From Saxidomus purpurata (taxonomy: Eukaryota; Mollusca; Bivalvia; Venerida; Veneridae): a stretch of DNA of 64,000 nucleotides. Below, piece after piece: positions 33,885 through 45,607 of the stretch. The notes under the pieces were generated by a model that was not told where the DNA came from, did not search any database, and saw only the letters and a program-made list of their open reading frames with translations. Made by a program: the position numbers and the translations under genes. The first letter of the stretch is position 1. The number at the start of each line of letters is the position of its first letter. The stretch is from the NCBI GenBank assembly GCA_022818135.1, contig JAFMSR010000002.1:52564158-52628157 (forward strand), in the 5' to 3' direction.

Positions 33885-36295
33885 TCTGTCAAGTTCTATA
33901 ACCAGTCAGATCATCGACATATTATATCTGCCAAGTTCTATATCTAGTGAGATCATCGGCATCACTATCTCTGTCAAGTTCTATAACCAGTGAGATCATC
34001 GGCATCACTATCTCTGTCAAGTTCTATAACCAGGCAGATCATCAGCATCACTATGTCTGTCAAGTTCTATAACCAGTGAGATCATCAGCATCACTATCTC
34101 TGTCAAGTTCTATAACCAGTGAGATCATCGGCATCACTATCTCTGTCAATTTCTATAACCAGTGAGATCATCGGCATCACTATCTCTGTCAAGTTCTATA
34201 ACCAGTGAGATCATCGGCATCACTATCTCTGTCAAGTTCTATAACCAGTCAGATCATCAGCATCACTATCTCTTTCAAGGTCTATAACCAGTCAGATCAT
34301 CGGCATCACTATCTCTGTCAAGTTCTATAACCAGTGAGATCATCGGCATCACTATCTCTGTCAAGTTCTATAACCAGGCAGATCATCAGCATCACTGTGT
34401 CTGTCAAGTTCTATAACCAGTGAGATCATCAGCATCACTATGTCTGTCAAGTTCTATAACCAGTGAGATCATCAGCATCACTATCTCTTTCAAGTTCTAT
34501 AACCAGTCAGATCATCGGCATCACTATCTCTGTCAAGTTCTATAACCAGTGAGATCATCGGCATCACTATCTCTGTCAAGTTCTATAACCAGTGAGATCA
34601 TCGGCATCACTATCTCTGTCAAGTTCTATAACCAGTGAGATCATCAGCATCACTATCTCTTTCAAGGTCTATAACCAGTCAGATCATCGGCATCACTATC
34701 TCTGTCAAGTTCTATAACCAGTCAGATCATCGACATACTATCTCTGTCAAGTTCTATAACCAGTCAAATCATCGGCATACTATCTCTGTCAAGTTCTTTA
34801 ACCAGTCAGATCATCGACATACTATCTCTGTCAAGTTCTATAACCAGTCAAATCATCGGCATTCTAACTCTGTCAAGTTCTATAACCAGTCTGATCATCG
34901 ACATACTATCTCTGTCAACTTATATAACCAGTCAGATCATCGGCATCACTATCTCTGTCAAGTTCTATAACCTGTCAGATCATCGACATACTATCTCTGT
35001 CAACTTCTATAACCTGTCAGATCATCGGCATCACTATCTCTGTCAACTTATATAACCAGTCTGATCATCGGCATACTATCTCTTTCAACTTATATAACCA
35101 GTCAGATCATCGACATGTTATCGCTGTGAACTTATATTACCGGTAAGATCATCGACAACCTATCACTGTCAAGTTCTATAACCAGTCAGATCATCGACAT
35201 ACTATCTCTGTCAAGTTCTATAACCAGTCAAATCATCGGCATACTACCTCTGTCAAGTTCTATAACCAGTCTGATCATCGGCATACTATCTCTGTCAACT
35301 TATATAACCAGTCAGATCATCGGCATCACTATCTCTGTCAAGTTCTATAACCAGTCTGATCATCGGCATACTATCTCTTTCAACTTATATAACCAGTCGA
35401 TCATGACATGTTATCTCTGTGAACTTATATTACCGGTTAAGATCATTGACAACCTATCACTGTCAAGTTCTATAACCAGTCAGATCATCGACATACTATC
35501 TCTGTCAAGTTCTATAACCAGTCAAATCATCGGCATACTACCTCTGTCAAGTTCTATAACCAGTCTGATCATCGGCATACTATCTCTGTCAACTTATATA
35601 ACCAGTCAAATCATCGGCATCACTATCTCTGTCAAGTTCTATAACCAGTCTGATCATCGGCATACTATCTCTTTCAACTTATATAACCAGTCAGATCATC
35701 GACATGTTATCTCTGTGAACTTATATTACCGGTAAGATCATCGACAACCTATCACTGTCAACTTATATAACCAGTCAGATCATCGACATACTATCTCTGT
35801 CAAGTTCTATAACCAGTCAAATCATCGGCATACTACCTCTGTCAAGTTCTATAACCAGTCTGATCATCGGCATACTATCTCTGTCAACTTATATAACCAG
35901 TCAGATCATCGGCATCACTATCTCTGTCAAGTTCTATAACCAGTCTGATCATCGGCATACTATCTCTTTCAACTTATTTAACCGGTCAGATCATCGACAT
36001 GCTATCTCTGTGAACTTATATTACCGGTAATATCATCGACATGCTATCTCTGTCAACTTATATAACCAGTCAGATCATCGACATGCTATCTCTGTCAACT
36101 TATATAACCAGTCAGATCATCGACATGCTATCTCTGTCAGCTTATATTACCAGTCAGATCATCGACATGCTATCTCTGTCAACTTATATAACCAGTCAGA
36201 TTATCGACATGCTATCTCTGTCAACTTATATAACCAGTCAGATCATCGACATGCTATCTCTGTCAGCTTATATAACCAGTCAGATCACTCAGGGC
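33885..36295 (+). repeat. 42/43-bp satellite array, ~57 copies, with ~295-bp higher-order repeat
   Basis: The unit is actatctctgtcaagttcta plus taaccagtcagatcatcggcat. It is 43 bp when catcac is present and 42 bp when catac is. The left part is mostly 43-bp units and the right part mostly 42-bp units, which explains the in-frame periodic open frames (14-codon repeats) at 34635-34970, 35403-35735 and 36041-36340. A marked variant, cttatattaccggta, recurs at 35131, 35424, 35720 and 36015, giving a seven-unit higher-order repeat of about 295 bp. Confidence 0.93.
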
Positions 36296-36299
36296 ATTT

Positions 36300-36697
36300 T
36301 GGAGTTGACGAAAATTAACTTATCTCTGTCCGTAATATAATCATTGATATCCCATATGTTCTCTTTACAAAACCTACCCTATCATCGTGAGTTGTCATTG
36401 TTAATGTGTTGACCTGCTCATGTTCTGACATCTACATTTACGCATGACTTTTTTAGTTTAATTTCGTTTCTATTGACTTATATGAGAAATAACTGTCAGT
36501 AAGAGCATCCATTGTGTCTGTGTTAAACCTCTTTCTGGGCCATAATACGCAGTATGGCCATTTTCTTTTACATTTATTTGACTGTCACGGATTGGCTCTT
36601 TGTGTTTTATGCCCAATCACATGATTGTACCAGCGGTGTAGATTACATAATTTGCCAAACCCAAACTCCGGAAAATGCTGACTTAACCCTTGAGTTA
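36300..36697. other. Gene-free stretch
   Basis: No feature supported between the satellite and the MITE. Confidence 0.5.
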
Positions 36698-37066
36698 AGA
36701 AATAATAAATGTCTCCCTGTATTTAATCGTTGAATAAAATATAGTCAGGAATTTGGATGCGTAGTAATTTAATCACGAGTGCGTAGCACGAGTGATTTAA
36801 TTTTACGCATCCAAATGACTGACTGTATTTTATTCAACGATAAAATATAGGGAACAATTTATTATTTCGATTCTAACACGTTATTTTCTTTGAAAACAAT
36901 CCCGAACTTTATTTAACGCGTAGTAGCATATCATTGTAACCTTAAAACGCGAAATACGATTGGACACGCTTGTTTACATATTTCACGTCGTTACGTCATT
37001 TACGGCACGTCGTCCTTGGAAACACGTGCTGTATTTTATCGTAAAACAAAATACAGGCTTTTCTCT
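36698..37066 (+). mobile_element. Palindromic MITE family A, copy 2
   Basis: The hairpin runs from agaaataataaatg (about 36700) to aatttattatttc (36858-36870), through mirrored blocks attatagtcagga / tgactgactgtat and a palindromic centre around cacgagtgcgtagcacgagtg (split here at the gta). A ~190-bp right extension contains ttctaacacg and ends near ctctatatg. There is no coding capacity. Confidence 0.75.
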
Positions 37067-37480
37067 ATATGTTTGTATTAGAATATGTAATAACTTCTTT
37101 TAACTTTAATTATTTAATCATAACGATTTTATTACTAAGAATCGATTTATCTTCGATGAGGCAGCGCTTATCAGTATTGTACAATGAAGAACCAGTTAAG
37201 ATGAAAGATTACATGGACCTCCGACAGAGAAACCGAATTCAAAGCCCACCATAATTTTAGCTAAAAATAAAAGAAATAGAACAACAAACTGATAAATTTG
37301 ATACATTATGACAAATTATATTTTGACGCATTGTTTTTTTCAAACTGGCCTATATATATACTGACATATCTCGATTATAAATGCTACGACATTAGTACTT
37401 AACTTTGGTATATCATTAACACAGATTGAAGTAGTGCCGTTTGTTTTAGGTTTTTAAAAATGCAGAAATCGTCACGTTTT

Positions 37481-37825
37481 ATTTTATGCTAACTAATGAA
37501 ATGCTGTGTTACATCAGTGAAATATATAGTGATGATATAGATTTCATATTAGTCACAGTGTTGGTGATATAGGTCTGCCGGAACTACTTTTTAAGTAGTG
37601 CATATTCATAATTTTGCTTTTGGTTTAGTTAGCATAAATTATTTAACAAATTGTTTGTATTGAGTGGATAGTGAATATATCTCAACTCAAAGTAATACAA
37701 TTTTCACATTTAAACTCGTGCTTCGCGCTCGTGAAAATGTTACAATTGTTTCACTTTTCGGTGTGATATATTCCATATCCACTGAAAAACAAACCAATAT
37801 CCTCTATATAATTTCATCGAGTGGG
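37481..37825 (+). mobile_element. Composite palindromic MITE family B, copy 1
   Basis: It starts attttatgctaactaatgaa and is made of two adjacent imperfect hairpins. The first closes with ttagttagcataaat near 37640. The second pairs ttgagtggatagtgaatatatc with gatatattccatatccactg. A second copy with the same order lies at 40701-41035. Non-coding. Confidence 0.75.
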
Positions 37826-37860
37826 CAAAGAAGTGGTATTTTCTCTACTTTAAAATAGTC

Positions 37861-38044
37861 CCCGTGCCAGAGATACACCCTGGTTCTTTAACGTGCCCGG
37901 TGTACAGCACCGATACAGCGGACCACGGTTTTAGGTCTCATCCGAAAGATCATTAGTTATGTTAATGGAGGAGCGGGGAATCAAACCTGCGATCCGTGGA
38001 TTAAACATCCTGCGCGTTAACAATTAGATCACTTACCCGCTCCT
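37861..38044 (-). mobile_element. tRNA-derived SINE
   Basis: On the minus strand the head (38044 to 37971) is strongly tRNA-like. It begins gagcgggtaagtgatct, has a B box caggtttgattccc and ends ccccgctc, so the acceptor ends pair. The body carries gttaaagaacca (37882-37893), shared with the SINE at 6701-6990. Confidence 0.7.
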
Positions 38045-38492
38045 GCTGATCTGCCTCGGTAGTGAATGTTGCCAGTTTAAATTGGCTTTCCATAATTTTA
38101 ACACACCAATCACAGTGTACAATTCATATCAGCCGTTAACTGACCTTCATCCTAAATATAAACAGTAAGTGTAGTCTGGTACCCAGCTCGATAGATAAAG
38201 TAGTAAATAGTGCAGATAACCAGATAAAGGCCAATACCTTCCGACCGGAAAAGGGAAATTTAGCACTGATTTACACTGTTGAAATAAAGAAAATGTATAA
38301 ACATTTATAACTGTTTTATTTATGTAGAATTAGGCAAAACCCTTTTTACCAACCAACATTTGTACCGTCTAAAATTGAAAAAAAACACTATTTTGTAACG
38401 TTCATTTTAATTCCTATCTGCAAACAAGAAATATAGCTCAGTAGACGTTATTTTAACACGTTTCCAAGGCATTCAATCCGTTCAAACGATCA

Positions 38493-38808
38493 CATTTGAC
38501 ATAGTTTCCACATCCACTACCTCCATTACCTCCCTTGTTCTGAATTGTCAGCCATTTTGAATTGCAAAACTGATAAGCATTTTTAGAATACCAGGATCAT
38601 TTTCGCGTGACTACCATATTTTCTTGAACCTGCTGAACCATCTGCCCATATCAACAACATGGATTTATTATGTATATACATCTGATTATTTTAAAATCGC
38701 TTAGCACATTTTCCTATATATTAATTTAAGGAAAGTTGCCATACAAAGTGGCTGACAATTCAGAGCAAGGGAGGTAAATCATTGTAGACGTGGGGACTAT
38801 GTAAAATG
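38493..38808. mobile_element. Non-autonomous element with ~70-bp terminal inverted repeats
   Basis: The left end (38493-38562) and the reverse complement of the right end (38735-38808) align over about 70 bases at roughly 80% identity, including the exact block ctgaattgtcagcca and acctcccttg. The interior is about 170 bp, AT-rich and non-coding. Target-site duplications are not obvious. Confidence 0.7.
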
Positions 38809-38814
38809 TAAAAT

Positions 38815-40375
38815 AGTAATTTACAAGGGTATTATCATTACATGTATAACTTTAAGGGGGAAGAGTACGTGCCGTTGAAAAAAGATAAGGGCATTTGCGG
38901 TTTAGTTTCAGTACGCGTGCAAACAATATAATAAACAAAAGTAGTCCCTTAACACCATTAAACACAGCACGCTTCAAGTATGAAACGCAGTGGATTAGAT
39001 ACACATTGCAACTTAGATATTAACTACATAATGGCAATGATTTTGCCAGGACATCGCCAATACATAGCATACACAATAATATAATGTTATTAATCAAGTG
39101 ATTTCATATTGGCCCTGCAATACATATCGTGTGCGCATTTGATCTAATACAGTGTGTAATATTGTAAAGTTGAATAATAATGACACATACAAAGCACTGA
39201 ACAAACAGACATACACGCAACAGGTCACATTTGGCTTGTAAGTTTACCGACTTAAATTAGAACGGTCATTTATCCGAACTATTGGTACTTACTATGTACA
39301 AATTCATATAGTAAAGATGCTTATGTTGATATTTATCTTTATTTCCTCCAAACTTGAAGAGTGGTACATATACAATATTACATTTACAATAAAGGCATAT
39401 AATAGTTTATCAAAAATCCGGAAATGTACATTTGTTTATGTGAGAAAATTTTTTGTATAAGCTACACGAAATATTGTAATTTACAAATTCATCTAGTACA
39501 GATGCTTGTTGTTTCGCATCATGTGTCATAGAGAGACTATTTGGTTAATTACATGTATTAAACACCACACATTTGATTCTGTTGATCAAGAACTTAACAC
39601 ATCCAGAAATGCTGTAAGTACCGCTGTGTAGATAATATCAATTCTGTTGATACTAGTACTATGTTCATGCACCGCATCAACATAGTTGCTTAACAGCTAA
39701 TGTATAGTAAACAATTAACTATGTTCATGCAAGTGCATGAACATACATGCAGTGCATGGACATAGTTGGCTATATGTATAATATCAATTGAAACATTGGA
39801 TATAAAAGGTTTCAGGAGAGTGACGCATGCGTAGTGAACTATATTTCAAAATGATTTTTGTTATCTAGAAAAGTCGCTTCTATAAATGAATAGCAATTAT
39901 GAGTTTAAATAATACCGTGTTTTAAGATAAATGTCTCTTAGATATACTGTTAAAGGTGGGAAGAGGATGACCTTGTAGTTCTAGGGGCATGGGCAGGGGA
40001 TAGGTACTTGTTTTTATGAATATAGACCACACCATGGTGAACTCTGTAAACTGAACTATTGAATTATGTATGTTGCAGGGTTGGCTGAGAAAGGTCCTCC
40101 CATCATTTCCCTTATACATGTATTACTTTTGTACCTTCATCGCTTGTTGTTTAGCCGCAGTCCCCTGCATCATTTCTAACCTGTTCTAGTCAGCTTGGTA
40201 GTACGGCCTCTAAACCTGGGAAAAATACTTTAACTGGCGTCTGGCGTGTGTTTTATAATAAGGCCTTTGGTAACTTTGGGTGTAAAAGCTCAATTCCTCC
40301 TTAAACTTAAAGACCAAGTATGTGAGATTTGTTCAAAGTAAAACGCTGTCATTTCATGTCGAAATAAATTTTAAA
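38815..40375. other. Gene-free stretch
   Basis: No gene. It contains the small palindrome cluster at 39717-39767. A 65-codon minus frame at 39922-40119 has no support. Confidence 0.5.
39717..39767. repeat. Nested palindrome around gttcatgca
   Basis: Outer arms aactatgttcatgca / tgcatggacatagtt (one mismatch) enclose a second palindrome gttcatgcaagtgcatgaac. Nearby, 39660-39690 repeats the phrase actatgttcatgcaccgcat. Confidence 0.65.
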
Positions 40376-40377
40376 AA

Positions 40378-40530
40378 AGTAATTTGTAATTTAATTAATT
40401 ACATTTGTGATGTAATTGTAATTTAATTAATTACATTTAAAGACATGTGTAATGATAATTGTAATATAATTCATGACTTTCTTAATATAATTGTAATTTA
40501 ATTAATTACATTTCAATGTAATATGTAATC
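40378..40530. repeat. TAATTACA-rich block, left
   Basis: Repeated taatttaattaattacattt. A similar block in the reverse sense lies at 42385-42545. MITE B and a LINE tail lie between them, so these could be ends of one larger disrupted element. Confidence 0.5.
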
Positions 40531-40700
40531 GACCCCATGCCTGGGTTTGGGTCCCCTTACCAACCTGACTCTTCATGTGAGAAAGTTTGCGACTTCGTTG
40601 GAAGACCGGAGTCTAAAACGATGATTAGGGTAAAGTACCCGTATGTACATCTCTGAAATACAATTGAAGTGAGCGTTCACCTCGAATAATATTAAAAATT

Positions 40701-41035
40701 ATTTTATGCTAACTAAGGAAATACTGTGTTATATCAGTGAAATAAAGAGTGATGATATATATTTCATATCAGTCACAGTGTGGGTGATATGGGTTTGCCA
40801 GGACTACTTTTTTAAGTAGTGCATATACGTAATTTTGCTTTTGTTTTAATATTTAGCATAAAATAAAAATAAAAATTGTTTGTTTTAAGTGGATATGGCA
40901 TATATCTCAACTCAAAGTGATATAATTTTCATATTTTAACTAGCGCGAAGCGCTCGTGAAATTATTACAATTGTATCACTTTTCGGTGAGATATATTCCA
41001 TATCCACTCAAAACAAACAAATATCCTCTATCTAG
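40701..41035 (+). mobile_element. Composite palindromic MITE family B, copy 2
   Basis: Same order of blocks as at 37481-37825: attttatgctaactaaggaa, gatatatatttcatatcagtcacagtg split by small changes, ttttaagtagtgcatat, then the second hairpin ending gatatattccatatccactc. It abuts a LINE tail at 41048. Confidence 0.75.
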
Positions 41036-41047
41036 CGTGGGATAAAC

Positions 41048-41590
41048 AGCGTTGACTGTTTAACGTCTAATTTAAAAGGTTTTGGTCAAAAATCATTTGT
41101 ATACCTTGGGTGTTCTTTGTGGAATTACTCACAAGAATACATCAGAGATACAGCAACGTTACACACATTTAAAAGTAAGATTAAGGAACACTTGATATCA
41201 GCATTTTAATATATATACTGTGATATTGATTTAAGAAGACTTTTATTTTTAATACCGAAATTGTCTTGGAATGAGTTCCTTTGATTCTAACAGTCTTTCA
41301 ATTTATTCTCAGATATCTTATTCGTCATATGTAAACTTTTAGTGTCTTCCTATATCATAGTGCAATCTTGCAATCATATACAAGGACCAACGATGGAAAT
41401 AAAGTTTTTTCTTAATACCTTTTTTGTGCTATCCTTTGTATAATATGTAATTTGACATGGTCCTAAATGTATTCATCTTTTATTAGTATTTAAGAATTAA
41501 ATATTATTTATATATTTAGTATGAAGATAATAATATTAAGTTTTTTTATTGTGCTATGTAAATGTACATTTTATACCCAATAAAATCTAT
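41048..41590 (+). pseudogene. LINE 3'-end fragment
   Basis: Codons 41048-41209 read as the C-terminus of a LINE polymerase, with the typical 'LWN.....R...TL.TFK..IK..L' pattern (CSLWNYSQEYIRDTATLHTF, then KSKIKEHLISAF stop). The rest is a 3' UTR ending near an AATAAA at 41579. Everything upstream is missing. Confidence 0.65.
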
Positions 41591-41599
41591 TCAACTGTC

Positions 41600-42380
41600 T
41601 ATCATAAAGTAATATAGCACCTTCATCATTCGAATTAATTTCATCTTCCAAAAAAAAAACAACAAACAAACAAATGAAATGCGTACTGAGTACCATTTCT
41701 CATCATTTTCCAGGTATAACTTCAAGTGAATTGGCACTTAGTACTTAGATTATCAGCTTGGATTCGCGTGGATGAGGATTCAATTTAGCAACTCAACGGC
41801 ATGGTATTTTTTCGTTAATTACTTTTATTAATAGTGCTTTACACCAGTGGGCTGTGTTACACACTTCACTTTCTCTAGGTTAACAAAGGGGTTTGATAGG
41901 TATGTGACTCAACTTTGTCAAGGCTCATATTGAATGGAGAGTGTGTACAAACATTTTAAAGAGTATTTTTATTTACCAGGGTGTCGATGAAATTGGAAGT
42001 GCGATGTCTGACAGACTGACGACCCGCAGCGCACCCAAGGCACTGTGTCACAAATATAATGCAACGTGCACTTGGGATTGCGGAGCCTTGCCTGGCAAGC
42101 ACTCACATTCTCAAATTGTCTTCGCCGGAATAGACGAGGCGTTTCCCTTCATGCTGTCATTCAGGCACTTCTAGCACGAAGAGTCGGACTAATGTCTACC
42201 TACATACCGCGCCCGCTCGACACCAGGGATCTACCAAAAAGTGTTTTGAAACTTTAATAAAAATAGCTTCGACCTTTTATTTACTTAATTCTTTCTTTGT
42301 GTACAATTTCAAATAAGTATTCAGCAGAGTGCATTATTTCTACTTGTGTACTTTATTTTACTGGTATTTATATTCAAAAT
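41600..42380. other. No clear gene; one unassigned open frame
   Basis: Two overlapping plus frames at 41941-42174 and 42066-42257 cover a less AT-rich stretch. The second reads through RRGVSLHAVIQALLARRVGL and resembles transposon-derived coding, but I cannot place it. No splice or promoter signals. Confidence 0.3.
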
Positions 42381-42384
42381 TTGA

Positions 42385-42545
42385 CCAAAGTAATTGAAAA
42401 GTAATTGAAATGTAATTGAAATTTCATGTGTTTTTGATCATGTAATTAATTAAATTACAATTACATGTAGATGAGAAATACTTCAATTACAAATTTTGTA
42501 ATTAATTACAATCAATTACAATTACATTATTGTAATTATACAATA
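42385..42545. repeat. TAATTACA-rich block, right
   Basis: Repeated aagtaattgaaatgtaattg and taattaattacaatcaattac, mirroring the composition of the block at 40378-40530. Confidence 0.5.
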
Positions 42546-42564
42546 TTTTTGTAAAGATACCCCA

Positions 42565-42645
42565 TGTCTGCCCGAACCCATGACCCTTAGTCTGTGAGGG
42601 GCTAAGTGAAGGTAAGTCAACGACGATATGACCACATCGGCGGGT
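42565..42645 (-). mobile_element. tRNA-like SINE fragment
   Basis: On the minus strand: B-box-like catgggttcgggc (42570-42582) and A-box-like tgtggtcatatcgtcgttgac (42617-42637). Only a head is visible. Confidence 0.4.
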
Positions 42646-42649
42646 ATAC

Positions 42650-43440
42650 ATCATATATTTTGGAGTAAGTCACATGTTTTCTTGCTTACTCCACCACCTG
42701 CTAATATGCAGACTGCCCGATCCCTAAAACGGAAGTAAAATACAGAAACTTCGATCTATTAAATTCGCATATTACATTCGCACATGTCAGTCAACCGATT
42801 CAAAGCATATTCGATTAGTGAAGATTCAAGTCTAAAATCGGGAGAATGGTACCAACAAAGTACACAGTACAAGTTAAATATCAAAGAATCGTAAAAGTAC
42901 AAGTATCATGTGCACTTTGCTCCATGACAGGCCCCCCTAAGGACTTCATACGTCAGCAATTTGATTAAATGTATGACCATGTGAAAATTAATCAAGATGA
43001 AACAAATGTTTTTATGAAATGTGAGAGACAATTATTCCATTGAAAATTACTTCCATCACCATTTGATACAAATATGTTTTAACAGTCTCAAGTGGTTTTT
43101 TTTACAAGGTGTACAAAAAAAATTAATTTTCTATTATTATTCATGTGGAGCTCAATTTCCGCAACCAAAAACACAGATGAGTTTGTTCTAATAACTGATA
43201 AGCTGTAAATATACAAGGGCGACTTTGAACTCTTATGAAAATAGTTTCCTACCTTGCTTTAGTTTATAGAAAAATAAGGGCGTTTCCATTTAATTTGATA
43301 AAATTAATTTTATGCCAGAAACATTGGCGATGTGCAAAATTTCAGTTACTGTAGTACAATATACACGGTAAGCTAATTTCGACCTCTTACTGAACGGTAC
43401 AGTTTAATATGTACATCATTATTATACCGCAATTATGATC
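42650..43440. other. Gene-free stretch
   Basis: AT-rich sequence. No feature supported. Confidence 0.5.
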
Positions 43441-43445
43441 AATTT

Positions 43446-43515
43446 CCGCTGGCGAGAATCGAACCCAAGTCATCCGAGTTAAAAGTTGAAGCTCTGCTGC
43501 ACCACGGTGTTTCCA
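43446..43515 (-). mobile_element. tRNA-like SINE head or tRNA pseudogene
   Basis: On the minus strand: A-box-like ccgtggtgcagcagagc (43491-43507) and B-box-like tgggttcgattctc (43454-43467) with tRNA-like spacing. Acceptor pairing is poor. Confidence 0.5.
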
Positions 43516-43519
43516 TGAA

Positions 43520-43985
43520 ATACGGTTTAGTGACAAATTGGTTTGTCAGTTACATGAACATTGTTTCATTTCCACACGCGCAAGAAATCTACGGCATTTA
43601 CATTATTTTTTTGACGTCACACATCATATACAAAGCCTCGCATATAAACTGTATGTAAGTTATCCATGAGAAATTGGTAAAAAAGACTTTTGCAGATTTA
43701 TACTCAGTTTATGATACTCCCGCTTTATGAACTTGAGTTGGGGTATCTAGGAAACGCGACTGGTGCCGTTCGTCCAATCCCGTCTTACAAAGTCAAGTAC
43801 ATGTAAAACTCAGAAACTACATCATGTCGGATTTACCAAACTTGCCCTTGGGAGTTTAATCAAGCCTTAAATCAATGGTACGTGGTCAAACACTGCTAGG
43901 AACAAGGTCATGTCTATAAAACGTTCTGGTTACGTTTAAACGAATATGATCCAAATAATCAGCCTATATTTCCTCTATAATTTAT
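43520..43985. other. Gene-free stretch
   Basis: No feature supported. Confidence 0.5.
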
Positions 43986-43987
43986 AA

Positions 43988-44378
43988 TTAAGAAATAATA
44001 AATGTGTCCCTGTATTTTATCGTTTAATAAAATACAGTCAGGAATTCGGAGGCGTAGTAATTAAATCACGAGTGCGTAGCACGAGTGATTTAATTTTGCA
44101 TCCGAATGATTGACTGTATTTTTATTAAACAATAAAATACAGAGATGCATTTATTATTTCGATTCTAACACGAAATGGTCTTTAAAAAATACCACGACCT
44201 ATGTTCGACGCGTAGCAACATTCCATAGTAACTTACAAGCACGGAATGCGATTGGACGCGTGCGATATTTACCCCACGTTTTGTCCGTGGGAAACGTGAT
44301 CTGTATTTTATCGTAAAATAATGTATAGCTTCTTTCCCTCTATATCTATATACAAAAAGTTGCGGATCGTGTTAGAAT
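43988..44378 (+). mobile_element. Palindromic MITE family A, copy 3 (most complete)
   Basis: The hairpin runs from aagaaataataaatg (about 43990) to catttattatttc (44150-44162), with mirrored arms and a palindromic centre near 44065-44095. The right extension includes ttctaacacg and ends in a block (44340-44378) whose last bases, gtgttagaat, are the inverse of that motif. The block matches 4852-4890 in the LINE remnant at about 36 of 39 positions. Confidence 0.75.
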
Positions 44379-45205
44379 AGCACATAATTATGGGTTATCT
44401 GATAAATGTTTACAATAAACATTATCTGCATATCATTACATGTCTTCAAATCACGGTTAAACAAAAATTACGTGATTTGTTTTTGAACGAATGGCACTCG
44501 CCTGTTGCATTCTAGAAATAGTACCTTTTACAGAACACTCAAAAATGAATTCAAATTTGAAAAAAAAAACTTGTAATTAACCCTTTAACCTTTTATAAAT
44601 GACGTCGTAAAACTTTCGTATTTCGATCGAAACTAGAAACTGGACAAAGAATGCCTATTATACTTAAGACATGTAATACTTGTAATAACATAAAAGGAGA
44701 TGAATTTCACTCCTTATATATATAAGACTGCACTGCACTAATTTCAACGATGAAAGAAGAAAATTTAGCAAGCCATATTACTTCCGTCGTCCGAATACAT
44801 TCGAATTGTATTCGAATACATTACCAATTGATAAAGACAAAGAGCAAACCGAATATATGAAATTGTGTGAAATGTGTAAAGTTGTGAAAAATATACTTTT
44901 CACAATGTATTTCTTTATATATGTCTTTATATGAATTGTCAGCTGTGTATGTAAATGTTTATGCTGTCTCTGGTCACACATATTCATGTTCTCTTTTACA
45001 CAATAGAAGAGTACAGTATACAGAATACGCTCAACCGATTTAGAAACGCAAAGATTTCCCCTGTTCAACATTTTTATAAAAAGGACGCTATTGTTATTAT
45101 TTCATTGTAGTCATTTTTTGCGATGAATTATTGAAACTTTTACAAGAATTCAATTTTATATTGTTTTTGTTGTGTATGAAATTTGAATAAATTTGAAACA
45201 CGATA
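44379..45205 (+). pseudogene. LINE 3'-end remnant, decayed
   Basis: In shifting frames this reads as the tail of a LINE polymerase: TFYRTLKNEFKFEK (about 44520-44562), a Cys-rich 'C..C....GDEFH' zinc-finger-like block (TCNTCNNIKGDEFHSLY, about 44671-44721), then KPYYFRRPNTFELY (about 44770-44812) and KLCEMCKVVKNILF. A 3' UTR ends with tgaataaatttg near 45190. The 97-codon minus frame at 44778-45071 is a shadow. It is a different LINE type from the one at 3350-4975. Confidence 0.65.
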
Positions 45206-45353
45206 ACACTGTTAAAATAGATATTTTACCACTTTTGCGTTTCTAAACCGGTTGAGTGTATTTACTGTGCTTTAATGAGATACATTATTTCGATTACCAA
45301 AATTTGCAAGAAGCTGATATATTGTGACATTGTACATGTATATTCTAGATGCA

Positions 45354-45393
45354 ATCAAGGTCTTTCAAATAGTACTATTTGAAAGACCTTGAT
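45354..45393. repeat. Perfect 40-bp palindrome
   Basis: Two exact 20-base arms (first arm atcaaggtctttcaaatagt) with no loop. A perfect uninterrupted palindrome of this length is unlikely by chance. It could be a young foldback or an assembly join. Confidence 0.9.
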
Positions 45394-45446
45394 GCAATAC
45401 AGCCAGGAGCAGGCACATTACAAGTATTATTCAATGTCATTATAGA

Positions 45447-45468
45447 TAGGTAGGTAGGTAGGTAGGTA
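45447..45468 (+). repeat. (TAGG)n microsatellite
   Basis: Five tandem TAGG units, preceded by a variant TAGA. Confidence 0.95.
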
Positions 45469-45607
45469 ACACAAAAAAAGAGAAAAGTGATTCTTCGTAA
45501 CATATAACATATCTTGTTTGAAAACGCTACCATGAGACAGTCAAGGCGTTCCAAAGAACAAACTCGTACTGTATAATATATGGAGTTAATAGTATGCGGC
45601 TTGTAGC

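Noticed and set aside
34635..36340. Periodic 14-codon repeat proteins
   Set aside because: Frames of the 42-bp satellite only.
44778..45071. Minus-strand 97-codon frame
   Set aside because: Lies antisense to the decayed LINE tail; no independent support.
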